The notes: generated from the letters alone by a model not told the origin. 64,000 nucleotides of DNA from Ochotona curzoniae (GCF_017591425.1 NW_024466459.1:5332001-5396000); one strand, 5' to 3'; positions 25,200 to 38,300 are shown, counted from the stretch's first letter. Translations and numbers: made by a program.

Positions 25200-25690
25200 A
25201 CATATAAATGAACTGAACCATAACTGAATGACCCAAGGGACAACACCAAAAAATTCCAAGGTACATGCAATTTTAGTGCCAAAAAGGAGAAGAGATACTG
25301 CGACATAAAAGACATTTGAGCAAATAACATCCCCAATTTTTTCAAATTTGTTAAAAAACATGAAATGACAGGTTGAGAAAAGCTCAATAAACCCCATATA
25401 TTTAAAAAAGAGAATCACATTGAGACTTTATTAAGTCGTATTAAAATATAATGAGACAAATCTTAAACGTGTTCAGACAAAATGAAAAGGATGTTACATG
25501 AAGCAGGAAAATGATAAGAAACATTGTGGACTTCTAAACAGAAATAACAAGAGCCCAAAAGACTGGAAAATTTTGGGAAATCGACAAAAACAATAATTCT
25601 GAGAAAACATTGTTAAGCCAGAATTCTCTATCTGCTAAAAGCAACTTTTCAAAAATTAAGACACGATTTTGTGAGTCAGAGAAGCCTGTA
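25200..25690 (+). repeat. decayed L1/HAL1 ORF1-like fragment (3' part)
   Basis: Segments such as 'aagccagaattctctatctg' near 25615, preceded by 'gcccaaaagactggaaaatt', recall the end of ORF1 and its downstream text in old L1/HAL1 elements. With 23685-24072 it may be one element split by later insertions. The minus-strand frames at 25092-25418 are accidental. Confidence 0.45.
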
Positions 25691-27719
25691 GAGTTTATCG
25701 CTGGAAGCTGTGCAGTATAACGTGAGCTAAATGAAGTCCATTAGCCTGAAGGAGGAGGGTGAGCCATCGACCTCCGTCCAATCAAGACTCAGGGTCAATG
25801 CAGTTTCAAGCTTGTCTTCCTCTTCCTGATGACCTGTGCATTCCAGCCCATGGAAGTTTCATGAATGTTTCCTAAGTGAAGACACGCTTTTTGCCTGACA
25901 GAAACCTTCATTTGGTTAACTTCTATACCACCTATAATTTTTTCAATCATGGCTTCACCTGGAATTCTTCTCTTGCACTTCAGACTGTAGTTCGTTGGCT
26001 CGTTGTAAGTTCTCAGAGTACCCTATACTTTACTCTCTTCTCACTTATCTTGGTTTTTAATTATAGAGCATTGCAAAGACATTATTTTAGATAGCTCTGT
26101 CCTTTTCTGCTGGAAAATATGAATATGCAGACCTCATTTTTTTTCTGGTTCAGTGTTGTATGTCCATGTGATGCCTAGAGGATGTTTAATAAATAGTTTT
26201 TGAATACAGTCATGAAGGAAGGTTGGAGGGTGTTAAAAAGGACAATGTTGAGTTTGAAAACATTACCTAATGAAACTGTTTCATTATCATCTCATCTCAA
26301 TATACTGTGATGGAGGTGGTTATTAAAGAAGGGTATGACATTTTTAAAGTCAGTTCACGGTGAGGATACACCTAAATGAGTTCCATAGGTTCATGATGCT
26401 TCATAACCTCAGGCATGTACATCAACAAATCAAAATTCTCTTCAAAAGATCCATTACAAATGGCTAGGAAAACACTATGAATGGTTATACCGGGATGAGC
26501 ATCTTTTAGTTCAATGATTTCCACCATCTTTTTGAAAGTTAGCGTTTCACTAATAGGGAATAGAGAAAGAGAGCCTGCTGTAGATGAATTGGTGTATCTT
26601 GAAAAAGCACTGGTACAAGGTAAGAAAGCAGAGTAGTGACTGGGTGTAACCTTGAGGACATGGAATAATGATGAGTCTGCTTCCAGAAAATGGTGCTAGA
26701 AATACTGAAATGCACAGCCTTCACCTAGGGGAGCTGCCATTTGTGTGGTGGCCTCTTCTCCAAAGTCAACAGGGCAGATGATCCAGACCTCAGCAAGCTC
26801 CATGGAGATTGAGCTAAGAAAGGTCAGACTGTCTTGCAGACCATAAGGAAAATATTAAAGATAGGTTTAGTTTGACATGGGGAATGAATATCAGAATCTA
26901 TTGCATTACAGCCTGCTTAACAAGAAGTAGGTTCATGTATAGACGTCTTGGCCAAATCCTGTTGAAAAGTACAGGTGGTACAAAGTGAATCAAAATGAAT
27001 GTGTCAGCGTTGCGGGTGGTAACGTCCTGTGTAAGGCTTACATTATTTGTTCTGCAAAGAGAAACAGATCTTTTCCATAATAGGACAGACTGAACTTGTG
27101 TTGGGTGACCTTCTTCCTGTAGAATTTGTACAGAACACTGCCTATAGAAGTTTTGCAAAACAAACAAACAAACAAGACCAAGTCACTTATCTGCAGGACA
27201 TGATTAAAAACCACACCTTGCACTGGAGAACAACAGAAGAAATTTGCTAATTAATGTGCAACTCTCCTTTGTATAAAATATTTGGCTATCCTATTTTAAA
27301 GTTTGAGTTTAGTCTTGTCTGCTTATCACAATGTAAGTGATCTCAAGAACTGGTGAATGGTGAATGTTACCCTTCAGGAATATGCTTTGTCATTTTCCTG
27401 TATGAGAATTGCATTCATAGTTACTCACACTTTGGACCGTAAAAGAGAAAAATCTGCAAGAACCACTTTAAATACGTCAATTCCCACAGAAACAGAGCAC
27501 CTGGAACCCATTATCAGTTCATAACAGCTGAAAGTGGATAGATTCTTTGACTCTGAAGAAAAAGGTCGAGGTCACAAGGTTCTACAGGAGGAATGCTAGG
27601 TATGGATATCCGCTACGCTGCATTCATGATGAAGTGCTCAGGCTTGAACGTGAGGTCAGTAGGTACGTCAAGATAAGATAATGTACCGCCAGGGAACAGA
27701 TTGTGAAAGAAAAATGGGA
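25691..27719. other. unique DNA, possible L2 tail
   Basis: At 26150-26212 'gatgcctagaggatgtttaa' followed by 'taaatagtttttgaatac' resembles the 3' end of an L2 LINE on the plus strand. The rest is unassigned. A (CAAA) run lies at 27157-27174. Confidence 0.4.
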
Positions 27720-27724
27720 GGAAA

Positions 27725-28900
27725 CCTTGAGAAGCCACCTCTCAGTTCTTTTATTTATCCATTCAAGAAACCTCATCTGGCATCTTCCGTGTGCTGAGAA
27801 ATGTGGCTGTGAAGACAAAGGGCAGACCATGTCCTCAGCAAGCGTGGACTTTGAGGGATAGAAGATAAATAACACATCAAAAAAGCACAATTAAGGCACA
27901 TAGGAGACCTTGTATGGGATAAAGTTACTTAGGGGAAGGAGGTACGGATCAATAATATGAGAAGTCATCATGAGATGATGAGAAGGTGTGTCAGAAAAGA
28001 CCTCAATGAGAAAGAGATGGCTATGTGAACGGAAGTCTAGTGACGTGAACAAGTCAGCCAGGTAAACAGCTTCAAGAAGGGTGTTCCAGGAATCAGCATC
28101 AGCAAGTACAAAGGCCCTAGGGCTTGAATGTGTCTGGGAAGAGGGCAGAATGATCCAGAGAAGGAGAGATGAGGGCAAAGTGGGCTTGTATCCAGTGCAG
28201 TGGGAGACTGCTGGCAATTCTGCAGAGGAATAACATGTCCTAGTACATTTTCAAAGGTATTTTGGCTGCTCTTTGGAGAAAACTGTAAGCAGGGAGATTC
28301 AGAAGGGAGGACTCATGTACAAACTGGAGAGCTACAGATGGCTCTAGGGATTGCCCTGGAGACAGTCAGGAGACACCAGGGTCACTGAAGCATTTGTACT
28401 TACTGCCAACAAGATCTGTAAGATGGCAGGAAAAGGAGAGGAGTCAGGGGCAATTTCAACATATGCCACCAAGACTAGAAGGGAAAGAATTATTCACTGA
28501 GGTAGGGAAGCTTTTGGAAAGAAGATCAGAAGCTGGATTCTAGACATTCTTAACTTGATATTTCCATTATGAGTCCCAGTGGAGGCTTCAGATAAGCATT
28601 TGGAAGTGAATCGAGATTTCCAGGGAGAAGTCTTGGCTGGGGTATAAATTTACACACCATCAGCATGTCTGAGGGAGCGAGTACAGCTAGAAAAAAGCTC
28701 CAAGAACTGGTCCCTCGAGCTTGCCTATCTTTAGAGGGTGGGCAGATGAGGAGAAATGAGAAAAATCCACTGGAAAATCCCAGAAAGGCAGGAGAAATGT
28801 GATATGAATATCCTGAACATTCAAAATAGGCCAAATATGACTACTGCAGAAAATAAGTGACCAGGCTTGTAGGGTGGAAAACAATGATAAGAGCACATCG
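27725..28900 (-). repeat. ancient L2-like LINE, minus strand
   Basis: Plus-strand text follows, in order, a widespread ancient mammalian repeat that I associate with the reverse complement of L2: 'gcagaccatgtcctcagcaa', 'agaaaagacctcaatgagaa', 'gggtgttccaggaatcagca', 'gcaagtacaaaggccctagg', 'ggtattttggctgctctttg' and 'tataaatttacacaccatca'. Assignment of the 28100-28900 part to L2 and not to a neighbouring old repeat is uncertain. The frames at 27624-28896 are accidental. Confidence 0.6.
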
Positions 28901-31900
28901 GGTGCAGTGGTAAAAGTAAAAGCCTGCTCGCTTTTATGGAAGAAAGAAAACTGGAGGAACTGGAGGCCCAGAGGTAGTTTGCAGACAACACTGTGATTCT
29001 AATCTTCAGTTCTGATGTAAGCATGATAGCCCTGTTAGTACTGAGAAAGCTCCCATCCTGTTTTGCTTAAGATGATCCCTTGTCAAAGCAGAAATAAGGA
29101 AGGGGCTGCCGAAGCCACGGCTAGAATGCACGTTCTGTTTCATTTCAAGGGCTGTCTGCTGCTTTTCACTTGAACTTCCCGAAGGTGTTGCAAGGCAAGG
29201 GAAAAACAACATGCTGGCTGAGTTACTGATAGAAAACTTTTCCCTATTTGAAGAAAAAGAAGATCCAAGTAACATGGGAGCTAGACCAGAATAGCTGTAA
29301 GAATAACACGATTTTTCTTGCTATACCCATTCTTGTCAGAAGCACGTTGCTATTATTTCTGTAGATCTGAAACATTCAGCTCCATATTTTGATTTATGGA
29401 AAGATTATTTCACTTTAATAGACATTGAGGGCTCAGGCATTCGCGAAGCCATTTATAACATTTATAGTGTTCAGAGGTAACATTATAAGATTTATTTGTT
29501 TAGAGGGGGTACTTCCAAAAGTTCAAAGAAAGTTGAACTATGGATAAGTTTATTTTGACGTAGTTTCTTGAAGTGCCTGGAAAAATGTGTATTATGGAAA
29601 AATAATTCAATTGATTTCAGCTATTTTTTTTTTCTTCTAACCAAAATACCCGTATCATTATTATTATTTTAGTTTGGAAATTCCCTGGAATGAGACAGCC
29701 CACTAATCCCCCTTAGTTGCTGAACTTGGTCATGGGTGAGGTTTGACCAAGGGGCACAGGGGACTGTCAGACACACAGGTCAAGCTCAAGAGACAGCAGT
29801 GTTAGTTTGGGGAATGTATTTCACACTCAGTCCTATTTGACCTCAGATAAAATAAAATGTAGCTTCCTCTCCAATGCAAATATTGGTCAGTTCCCATCCC
29901 ATTAAGTGTTCTTGGTACTTTCTCCAAATGTAAAGACTCTGGCCTATCCATCATAACAGAAGTACTATTGGCTCCTAACCAGTGTGTTGGAATAGGAAGC
30001 TCTCTATCTCTCCTCTTTGTCTGTTGAGGATTTGGAGGCAGACAGATCTCCAGACTTATCTTGAAAATATTTATCCAGCTTCTTTCACTGATTGTTTCAA
30101 AACCTGTTCATGAAATAATGTTTCTCTACAGAAATGGATGACAAGGATGAAGTGTGCACTGAGCCTTTGCCAACCTCATAGTTTGGTAGAGCAAAAACAC
30201 AAAGATTAGAAGGTCATCATTGAGGAAATGTTTTAGATTATCTGCTCCATTCAGCAAGACAGAAATAACAGTGCCAAATCTCCATCGGGTTTCGTTCAAT
30301 CTTTTCCCCTCAGGAATAGTTTTACCTATATCATAATTTTCTTCCCTCTGCTCTTCTACTTGTTCCCCTACTGATTCCATGCTTCTAATTTATGCTAAAG
30401 CTCATTGGAATTGCAAAAAAAAAAAAAAAAAACCAAAAAAACTTCTTAAGATGAGTTGTGAGCCTTCCTGGTGGTGGGGTAAGCAAGGGGTAAAGTCAGC
30501 ACTCAAGTTGATGTAAGTGACTGCAAAGGGCCATTACAGGGCTTCTGGTATTGAGAAGTACACATGGGCCCTATTAAGGAAGATACTACCCATAAGCTTA
30601 CTGTTTTTCAATATTTTATAGAAAATTTCCATTATGTGAGAAGAAAAGAATCTTTTTTTTTTAATCATTTTATACTGCTCAAGATGTACTGTGACTTGTC
30701 ATGTGCTATTTCATTTCAATATCAGCTTAAAACTGTATCATATCTTTAGCATGACTTGCATTTCTTACTAACGAATATTTAGCTAGCAGCATGCAGCACA
30801 TTTTATAAAATTCTGCAACTTCTCAGCAGAAGTGGCATCCTGTTACCCTCTGGCATCATGTTGAAATCATTGACACAGCTTACTAGTCAAACATGTTATG
30901 CAAAATATATTGTATTTTCCTTTAAAAAAATTAAAAAGCTAAAAGAAAAGATTTTGAATATTTTCACCATGAATAATTAGTAAATGTTTGAGGACACAAA
31001 AACATTTATACCATTTGGACATTGCTCAATGTACTGTAACATCACCTAGAACCCTACTGTGATGTAAACAACCTTGGTTTTATTTTGATATCATTGCCTC
31101 ACTCTCATTTTCATATATACTATACCTAAGAAGCTATTTTATTACATTTGAAGTTCTTATTGGCAAAATGTCTTAGTTTTTCTGAGATCAATTTCTTAAG
31201 AAAAAATGAGTAATCTTTTTATCTTAGATATGAATGTGAAGAGGCACAAAAGATAATGATATTACCCAGGACAGAGCTTTCATTGAGGAGAATGAAGTTA
31301 TTAAAACTAGAGGCTTTTGGGTGCTAGGTCACTTTACAGTGCAACTGTAATACTCCAAGTTTAAAAAAAAATCAAGCAATATATCTGAAAAAAGGCCTAT
31401 TCGAACAGTAATACGATGTAAGGGATGAATGTTTAGCACCTTTGATCAAGATCTCAGATGGAAGAAATTGGGGGGATGTGTGTGAAAAAATGCTTTGGGT
31501 TCAGTTTGGAGGATATGTTTGACAGCCCAAATACTATAAAATTACAGCTTGCCATGATAAGAAATTATTTTTATTTTATTTTAAAATTTTTGTTGGTTTA
31601 AATTAGCAATCTTGGGTTTTAGGTTGGAGCAATACCTTCAAAAACGTAGGCATTTAGTGACCACTTCACATCTGCTGGAAGGTATTCAATTACAGCTAAA
31701 GGGAAAAAAAAAAAACCCTCAAATGTTTCCCATTCTTAGAAGTTATCTTACCTTGCATCATGAACGGAAGGCATTGCAAGCAAGTATGCTATGCAACCTG
31801 AGATAATGTTGTGGTCAAACCACTTTGCTCCGTAAAGAACTATTTTTTTTCTCCTGATAAAACTGGAGCAAGTTCAAAGAACTGGAATAACCTCCAAAGA

Positions 31901-32399
31901 AGATGAGCCAACTGGTTTACAATTGAAGCCTAAAGGATAAGTTAAAGAGTTCAAATCAATGTGCTTGTCTGAGTTATGTGTAAATGTGTGACAAGCTTAA
32001 AAGCACACAGCACTGAGGATTGCAAACATTAATGAAAATGATTTTGTGGAACAAGAAAGAAATACAGGACTATTACAATAAAAAATGGACAAATGCAGAA
32101 CAACAATAAACTTATCAAGTGACTTTCCCTTGGACAATAGCTTATATTATGAGATGAAACCTACATGGTAATAGCTGAAGCTCTTTTGTGTGTAGAGAGA
32201 CTAAACTTAGTTGACGATGAATCGATCCACCATTCAGGAGTCAGATGGAAAAATTATGATTTTCTCTTATTAGAACTGTAGATCTTTATGGCTAGACTCC
32301 AGTGAGATTAAAATTTTTAATTAATACCAAACTTCATGGGCTAGATTTGTTAAATCTTGGCTTCCTCTATACTCAAGAGACATGTTGGGAAAAGGGAAA
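28901..32399. other. mostly unique AT-rich DNA
   Basis: A possible short inverted-repeat transposon remnant lies at 29505-29600 ('gggggtacttccaaaagttc' then 'tttcttgaagtgcctggaaa'). A diverged old repeat may occupy 29700-29860. An 18-base A-run is at 30415-30432. Nothing coding is recognised. Confidence 0.4.
30415..30432. repeat. poly(A) run
   Basis: Eighteen A residues, followed by further A-rich sequence. No retroposed body is recognised upstream. Confidence 0.85.
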
Positions 32400-32880
32400 T
32401 GAATTATTTATCCACTGCTGTGTGACAAGTGAATGAAAATGTAGTGGCTCTAAAATGTTAATAAATATTGACTTCCACAGTCAATACTGATGGAGACTTT
32501 GATGTGCTTTGATTGATTCTGGGTTGCAGTTGCTCATGCGGTAGTAAGTGAGATGTCACTATAGGTGCAGTTGTCTGAAGGTTTAACTGGGGCAGAAGCA
32601 TTCACGTCTTGGAACACTCACTCCCACATTGGCACGCTGGTACTGACTATCGGCAATAGGTTTTGCATCCTTGTCACACAGTCTTCTTTGTAAGACTGCA
32701 TGTGTAGCTTCATGACAGGATGGTTGACATCTCCTAGAATGACTAATTCAAGAAATAGCAAGGTGACAAGAACCTGAATTTAAAAACCATGGCAATAATC
32801 CGTTGATTTTACTGGCAAGCCTGCCTGAGTCAACATGGAAAGACTACAGAAAAAAGGGATAATAGAAGATTGGAATCTCA
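32400..32880 (+). repeat. unnamed ancient interspersed repeat
   Basis: The opening 'ccactgctgtgtgacaagtg' and 'aatgtagtggctctaaaatg' match the start of a common eutherian repeat whose text is like 'gtaacaaattaccccaaaac' then 'ttagtggcttaaaac'. Later parts are weak and I cannot name the family. Confidence 0.4.
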
Positions 32881-32901
32881 CAAGGTCATTTCAGGAATCA
32901 G

Positions 32902-32925
32902 CAACAACAACAACAACAACAACAA
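32902..32925. repeat. (CAA)8 microsatellite
   Basis: Eight CAA/ACA units in an A-rich context. Confidence 0.95.
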
Positions 32926-34354
32926 ACCCCCAATGCCAACTTCAATTTCTTTTCAATTATTTTTGTCAACTTTTTCTTTTCTAATCCTTCCACAGTAGTG
33001 AAGGGAGCACCAATCTACATTAGTAAAATCATTATCATTGACTAAAGTCCCATGTATATAGTAATTAGGATAGATCAAAATATTTGACATTGTTAATAAT
33101 CATCATGTATCAAATTTTTTACTATGTTTAATACACTGCTCTCAGCAACTTTGAACTCATCTAGGAATTAAGGAAAGAAAAGTAATTGGTCTAAGGGGGT
33201 AAGAGATAAAGACGCATTTGGATCTAGACTGAAAAATAATAGAATTCATATGATTAGGGTCAAGAAGGTCCTTAAAATGAGAGACGCAAACACCTTAGAA
33301 AATGTGAGATGAGTGTCATGACATGATGGATCGGCAAGCTTAGGGCTGAAAACAAGGAAAACCCACATATCTGGAGATATTAACAAGAAGAAAACATCCC
33401 TAAAGGAAGGATATAGGGTAGAAAAGTGATAGGTAAGAGAGAGAGAAAGAGAGAGCACATTTTATGGAAAGGACCTCTGATAGGATTCGTGAGTTCTATT
33501 AGAGGGACTCAATCCATGCAAGTGCAAATGGGGGAAAAAAGAGTTCAATGTTACTTTCCTCCCACTTGTGCAATGACTCCTCTTAGCCCAATTAATGTAG
33601 AAGTCAAAGGCAAAAAAAAAAAAAAAAAAAGAACTCTTTGACTCAGGCTCCATGCAGGCTACATGAACCACGGTGGAGAGAGAATTTGGGAGTAGCCAGC
33701 AAACTCAGTGCAAACCATGACACTACACTTTCCCATGAATTCATCTAAATTCATAGCCCTGAATGCTATGAAGAAACTTAACACCCGAGACAAAATGTAT
33801 ACATTGGAGCTTCCATCATTAGCATGTGGTCAAATCAATCCCCAAGTGCAAACACAGGACTCCAGAGCCCAGCAGGCTACCTTTTCATGTAGTAGAATAT
33901 CCTTCGGGAAGAACCCAGCTCTTGGCAGAAGAGTGGCTAACCCAGAATTAGTCAAAGTCATTTCAGAGCGCAGCCAGATGTTCTACTGTCATGAATGTCT
34001 ACCTTGCGTTCCAGTCAGTTGTAGCAAGTGAGCAAATATATCTGTGGATACAGTCTCAACACATGGTGTGTTCCCAAAGTACCCTCCCTGTTGCTTGACT
34101 AACTACAGTGGAGAGCAATGGTTTGTCATGAAGCTTTCCCTTTGCAGTTATGTTCTTTGCTCCAGTAGCCAGTCCGTAGATCTCCATCAGTTTTTGTTAT
34201 GTGTCTAAATCCAAATCAGCACAGTGTCTGGCATGCCAAATGACTAAACGGATAAGTGAATGAAACACTAAACCAACAATTATAGTTTATCCTTAGTTTT
34301 CTTTGCTTTTTTATAATTCAACCATAATGCTCCCAGCATGACCAGAACCACCAC
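32926..34354. other. unique DNA, weak MIR-like patch
   Basis: 33100-33240 faintly resembles a reversed MIR ('aaagtaattggtctaagggg'). A 19-base A-run is at 33612-33630. The 107-codon frame at 33708-34031 has no recognised motif. Confidence 0.4.
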
Positions 34355-34600
34355 AATAATAATCATCATTAAGTATATATGAGAAAATATCAGGCATTGA
34401 TTACTGTGCTAAACAGTTTATGTTATGATCCCATTTAATTATGTCTACATTGTCTACATTCTTATAAAAAATTGTTAGCTTTTACTTACAGTCAATGTAA
34501 GCAAGTTGATATAGCAAAATTAAATGAAATTTGTAATAACACACACTTAGTAAGTGGTAAAGGTGGAATCTGAAACTGATCAAATTTCCTTTGAAGCCTG
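34355..34600 (-). repeat. MIR SINE, minus strand
   Basis: 'gattactgtgctaaacagtt' followed by 'tatgatcccatttaattatg' and later 'cacttagtaagtggtaaagg' and 'tggaatctgaaactga' follow the reversed MIR from its 3' half to its tRNA-related part. Confidence 0.65.
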
Positions 34601-35625
34601 ACTATTAACTATAGAATGCAATTATTTTTATTCCAATAACTCATCATTGGAATTAAGGAATGAATAATTACCTGGAAAGGTATTTCTGTTTGTTACGTTA
34701 CAAATTATCATTGTCATTTTGGGGTTTGTCCAATGCTTTTTAGCGTTTACTGGAGAATTACCAAAGATCGTTTGAGTCATTCTTTGGTTTCGTTTTGAAC
34801 ATACCACAGAACACTCTGGAAACCACTAAGCTATAAATCTCTAGAACCTTTTCATTCTCTCCAGCATCTATGAAACTTGGACATTTTCCATAGTCCTTAG
34901 GTTCCACAATACTCCTCACTGATGATTATCCAGGATGTGCTAAGTTCAAGGGTGCTTTTCTGCTAATTTACTTCAATTTCCGTTAAAATTGTAGTGCCTG
35001 TGAGATGAGAAGAGCCTAAACTACTGATTTTTGTCCCACAAAAGTGGGACAAAATACTGGTCAAATAGTAGCTACAAGAATATCTTAGTTATCAGAAGCA
35101 GAATGCAAACGTCCTCAACTGATGTACTTGTACTTGGGTTTAATAATCTTAGGTTGAAATTGCATGTCACTTTCTTTCAGAATATTTCCCTAAGAGAGGG
35201 AAAAAAAAATTCACCAGTCTCCATGGTATCACATTTTAATTTTTTAGAGCTTTTTATAGATTCAAACCCAGTTTTCATCCCTCACCATGATTCAGGCTGT
35301 GTCTACACTACGCCAACACAACTGGTTAAAAAAGGGAAAATTCAGTGTAGCGGTGATTAGGTTTAGTTGGCAAAAATCTAAATAAGGTAAAAGTCTGACT
35401 ATTTAGAAATTCAGGAATCGCCAGATCTATTGGAATGTAACTGTTAATATTAGGCTTGTTAAAAATAAAAAAGTAAGTCTTAAAAAATAAATAAATCTTT
35501 AAAAAAATTAGATCTTCAAAATCTTCACTATCAGAATTGTTGAACATATACCTATTTGAAAAAGCTTCATAAGCAAACAAGGATCCAAAATATGTGAAAC
35601 ATAATATGTTATCATCCTTTTAAAA
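34601..35625. other. unique AT-rich DNA
   Basis: A 109-codon frame at 35031-35360 and a minus-strand frame at 35326-35580 are open. Neither has a recognised motif. No repeat is named. Confidence 0.45.
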
Positions 35626-35919
35626 CTAAGAATATAGGGGCTGGTGCTACGTGGCACAACAGACTAATCCTCCACCCTGTGGTACCAGCATGTCATATGG
35701 GAACCAGCTCCCTGTCCCAGCTGCTCCACTTCCTATCCATCTCTCTGCTTATAGCTGGGGAAAGCAGCAGAAGATGGCCCAAGTCCTTGGGGTCCTGCAC
35801 CCACATGGAGGAACAGATAGAAGGAAACCCAGGGATGGAAAACCTTCTCTTTCTTTCTCTCTGTCTCTCTGTCAATACTCCTTTCAAAAAAAATCTTTAA
35901 ATAAAGTCCTAGGAATATA
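35626..35919 (+). repeat. short CSINE with 11-bp target-site duplications
   Basis: The element 35637-35905 starts 'ggggctggtgctacgtggca' and ends 'aaaaaatctttaaataaa'. It is flanked by 'ctaagaatata' (35626-35636) and 'ctaggaatata' (35909-35919), one mismatch. It lacks the usual 'gctcctggctcctggct' body, passing from 'gaacagatagaaggaaaccc' straight to the tail region, so an internal deletion is evident. An AT microsatellite follows at 35915-35937. Confidence 0.85.
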
Positions 35920-35959
35920 CATATATATATATATATGTAATATAAAGTGTAAGTATATA

Positions 35960-36420
35960 ATCATTAGATTTAAACTCAATGAAAAAAAACTGATGATGAG
36001 GCAAAACTGACGAGAGAATCAATGGACTGGAAGGTCAATGCAGAGAAATTTGTAACGCAACTCACAGAGACAAGATCTAGAAATAATTAAAAAACAAAAG
36101 ATATTAAAGAATTTGGAGACTGAGAGATGATACGACAAATCCTCAAAACAAATTCTAAAAGGAAATAGTAGGGAAACCACAGCAGGTAATATTCACAGAG
36201 AAAGAACATTTCAGATTGGTTTAAGATCCAAATCCTTATGTCCTAGAAGTGTAATAGATTCAAAGCAATATAAGTAAATTCACAATTAAATGATTAGCAA
36301 AGAAACTGTTGCATCTCAAGGCAAATAGAATATCTTTAAAATTCCAAGACAAAGACGTAAGTTATCTGCAAAGGAAGATAATGTGTATGGATGGGAAATT
36401 CCTTAACATAAAATCAGAAA
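35960..36420 (+). repeat. decayed L1 ORF1-like fragment
   Basis: Phrases such as 'tctagaaataattaaaaaac', 'gcatctcaaggcaaatagaa' and 'caaggcaaatagaatatctt' resemble the region of old L1 ORF1 where the element encodes its RNA-binding C-terminal half. No frame is intact. Confidence 0.45.
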
Positions 36421-37699
36421 AGAGGAAATTAACCACCTAAATGGATACCCCCCAAAAAAAACCCATATGTTCTGCTTAGAACCTCTCAAAATTCACTGTG
36501 TCTGTATGTTACCTGTGATATCTTACTGTGCAGACTCTGTTTGGATGCATGTAGGTTTTTCAATTTCACCTTTCTAGGAAAATCTGTACAGACACTTCCG
36601 CTTGTGAGCTACCCACCACTGTATGGGGTGTACTCTGGAGCAAAGGCGTTGTACCTCTCTGGAAAGAGTTTATTGTCAAGGAAAAATGCTAAGATAAGGA
36701 CTCACTAAACTTCTGAATCCATGTGACTGTGAAATATTAGTCACAGTATCCAAAATTAATTTGATGGATGAAAGAAAGTGGAACCCAGAGAGGCAAGAAG
36801 GCGAGCAGCCACTGATCGATTTTCGTGATGGGGGATATTATTGATCGGTCTCTGACTGTGTTAGGGAAACTCAAATTAAGTCTATATTTTCCCAAGCAGG
36901 AATACCTTTCCTTAGTGTGTTGGCACTTGCCGATGGAGGATTGGCCAGTTGAGCCACTGTACAAGGCTCGTCTTCTTTCTTTTTTAAACATTATCTTGTT
37001 TAAACATGATCGTTCTCTAATGCAGATTTTCTCCAAGATATATACCTTGAGCTTCATATCATACCCCACCTTCATTTTCTATCCCTAATCCAGTTAATAT
37101 TTCAATACCTTTAGAAAAGAATGATCAATGTTGCTTCTTAAAAATAAAACTTCCTGAAGTCTTCCCTGGCACATCCAAACAGCAGGATTTCTATTGTGGG
37201 CTTTGGGAGTGTTCATTTTTAAGCACACTCCTTCACCTTCACCTCCTGACTGCTTCATTAATCATGAGAGTCGGAACTCAAGAACCACATATCATTAGCT
37301 TAAAGTAAAGAAAGTGTGTGATTTTGTGTTTGCCTCTGTCTTGTCTGCAGCTGGAGGCTGTTTTGTGCCTGTGCCTGATTCAGAGGAACAGGTTTTTGGT
37401 TTGTTTGTTTTTCTCTCAGTTGCATGCAGAATTTCAACACTTCATCTTCCGTCATGCAAATGAGATGCGCAATTTGGAGTGAGAGGTGTGAAAAATAGTA
37501 GATTTCACCTTTGAGCCCATTGCATGGTCCAGCAGGCTTTAGGACTGCTAACAGGGTAATGAACACTAGAAACGCACACGTCCTGTGAAACAGGTCACAA
37601 AACAGAACTCCAAGCGCCTAGTCAGCCTGTCTCAACCTCTCCGTCTGCTGTCGTCTTCCTAGCCATTACCAGGGAATCTTCAGTCCAACACTTGATCAG
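36421..37699. other. unique DNA, nothing recognised
   Basis: Two antisense-overlapping frames at 36737-37088 and one at 37300-37566 show no family motif. Confidence 0.45.
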
Positions 37700-38060
37700 C
37701 ATTCACAGGATACAGCGCTCACGTTCTACTCAAAAGTAAACCCTGGTTCTGCAGGGCACTCTCCCAGCTTGGATGCCCTCATCCATCTAGTACTTTTGCC
37801 AATGGCATCATCCTTCTAGTCACAGAAGCTCAGAGCCTGGGACTCCTTTCCTCATCCCCTTTCTTTCACACTTAAGCCGTTTGCCAAGTTCTCTTGCTTC
37901 TGTCTCCAAAATATTTCTCCCAGCCTCCCACTCAATCACATTTCGGTGGTATTGCTCATTTCTGGCCCACAGTCTCTCTTTCTTCATGTTTTCCTCTATG
38001 CCACAAGGTAGAGTGCTTTAACCACCAATTCTCTTTTACGTTCTTCTCTCTAAATGGGTC
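37700..38060 (+). repeat. unnamed ancient repeat, pyrimidine-rich
   Basis: 'ggcatcatccttctagtcac', 'gaagctcagagcctgggact', 'gccgtttgccaagttctctt' and 'ctgtctccaaaatatttctc' run parallel to a common old mammalian repeat. I cannot give its family name reliably. Confidence 0.4.
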
Positions 38061-38114
38061 CCCATTTCTCATTGGTTCCCTGCTGACCGCCTTCGCAGTG
38101 CATAAATATTACCT

Positions 38115-38300
38115 AGCAACTGCAGAGCACTAATTAAGTGCCAAGCTCTGAGATAAGTATTTTACACGTAATGGATGCTATTATCCTCCTCCTTTTTCAT
38201 GAATAGATAAACAGGACTCATGGGCAGAGAATTTGCCGCTGGTAGGCACAGAAGAGTAGGGATTTAAACCGTGTAATTTGTAGCTCTCCTAAACGCCAAA
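38115..38300 (-). repeat. MIR SINE, minus strand
   Basis: 'taagtgccaagctctgagat', 'aagtattttacacgtaatgg', 'tgctattatcctcctccttt' and 'gtagggatttaaaccgtgta' follow the reversed MIR core in order. Confidence 0.75.

Noticed and set aside
29700..29860. Old LTR-like repeat ('gaacttggtcatgggtgagg')
   Set aside because: The resemblance is limited to one short phrase, so I could not support a family or boundaries.
33708..34031. 107-codon plus-strand frame
   Set aside because: No recognised motif, no supporting splice context, and length within chance expectation.
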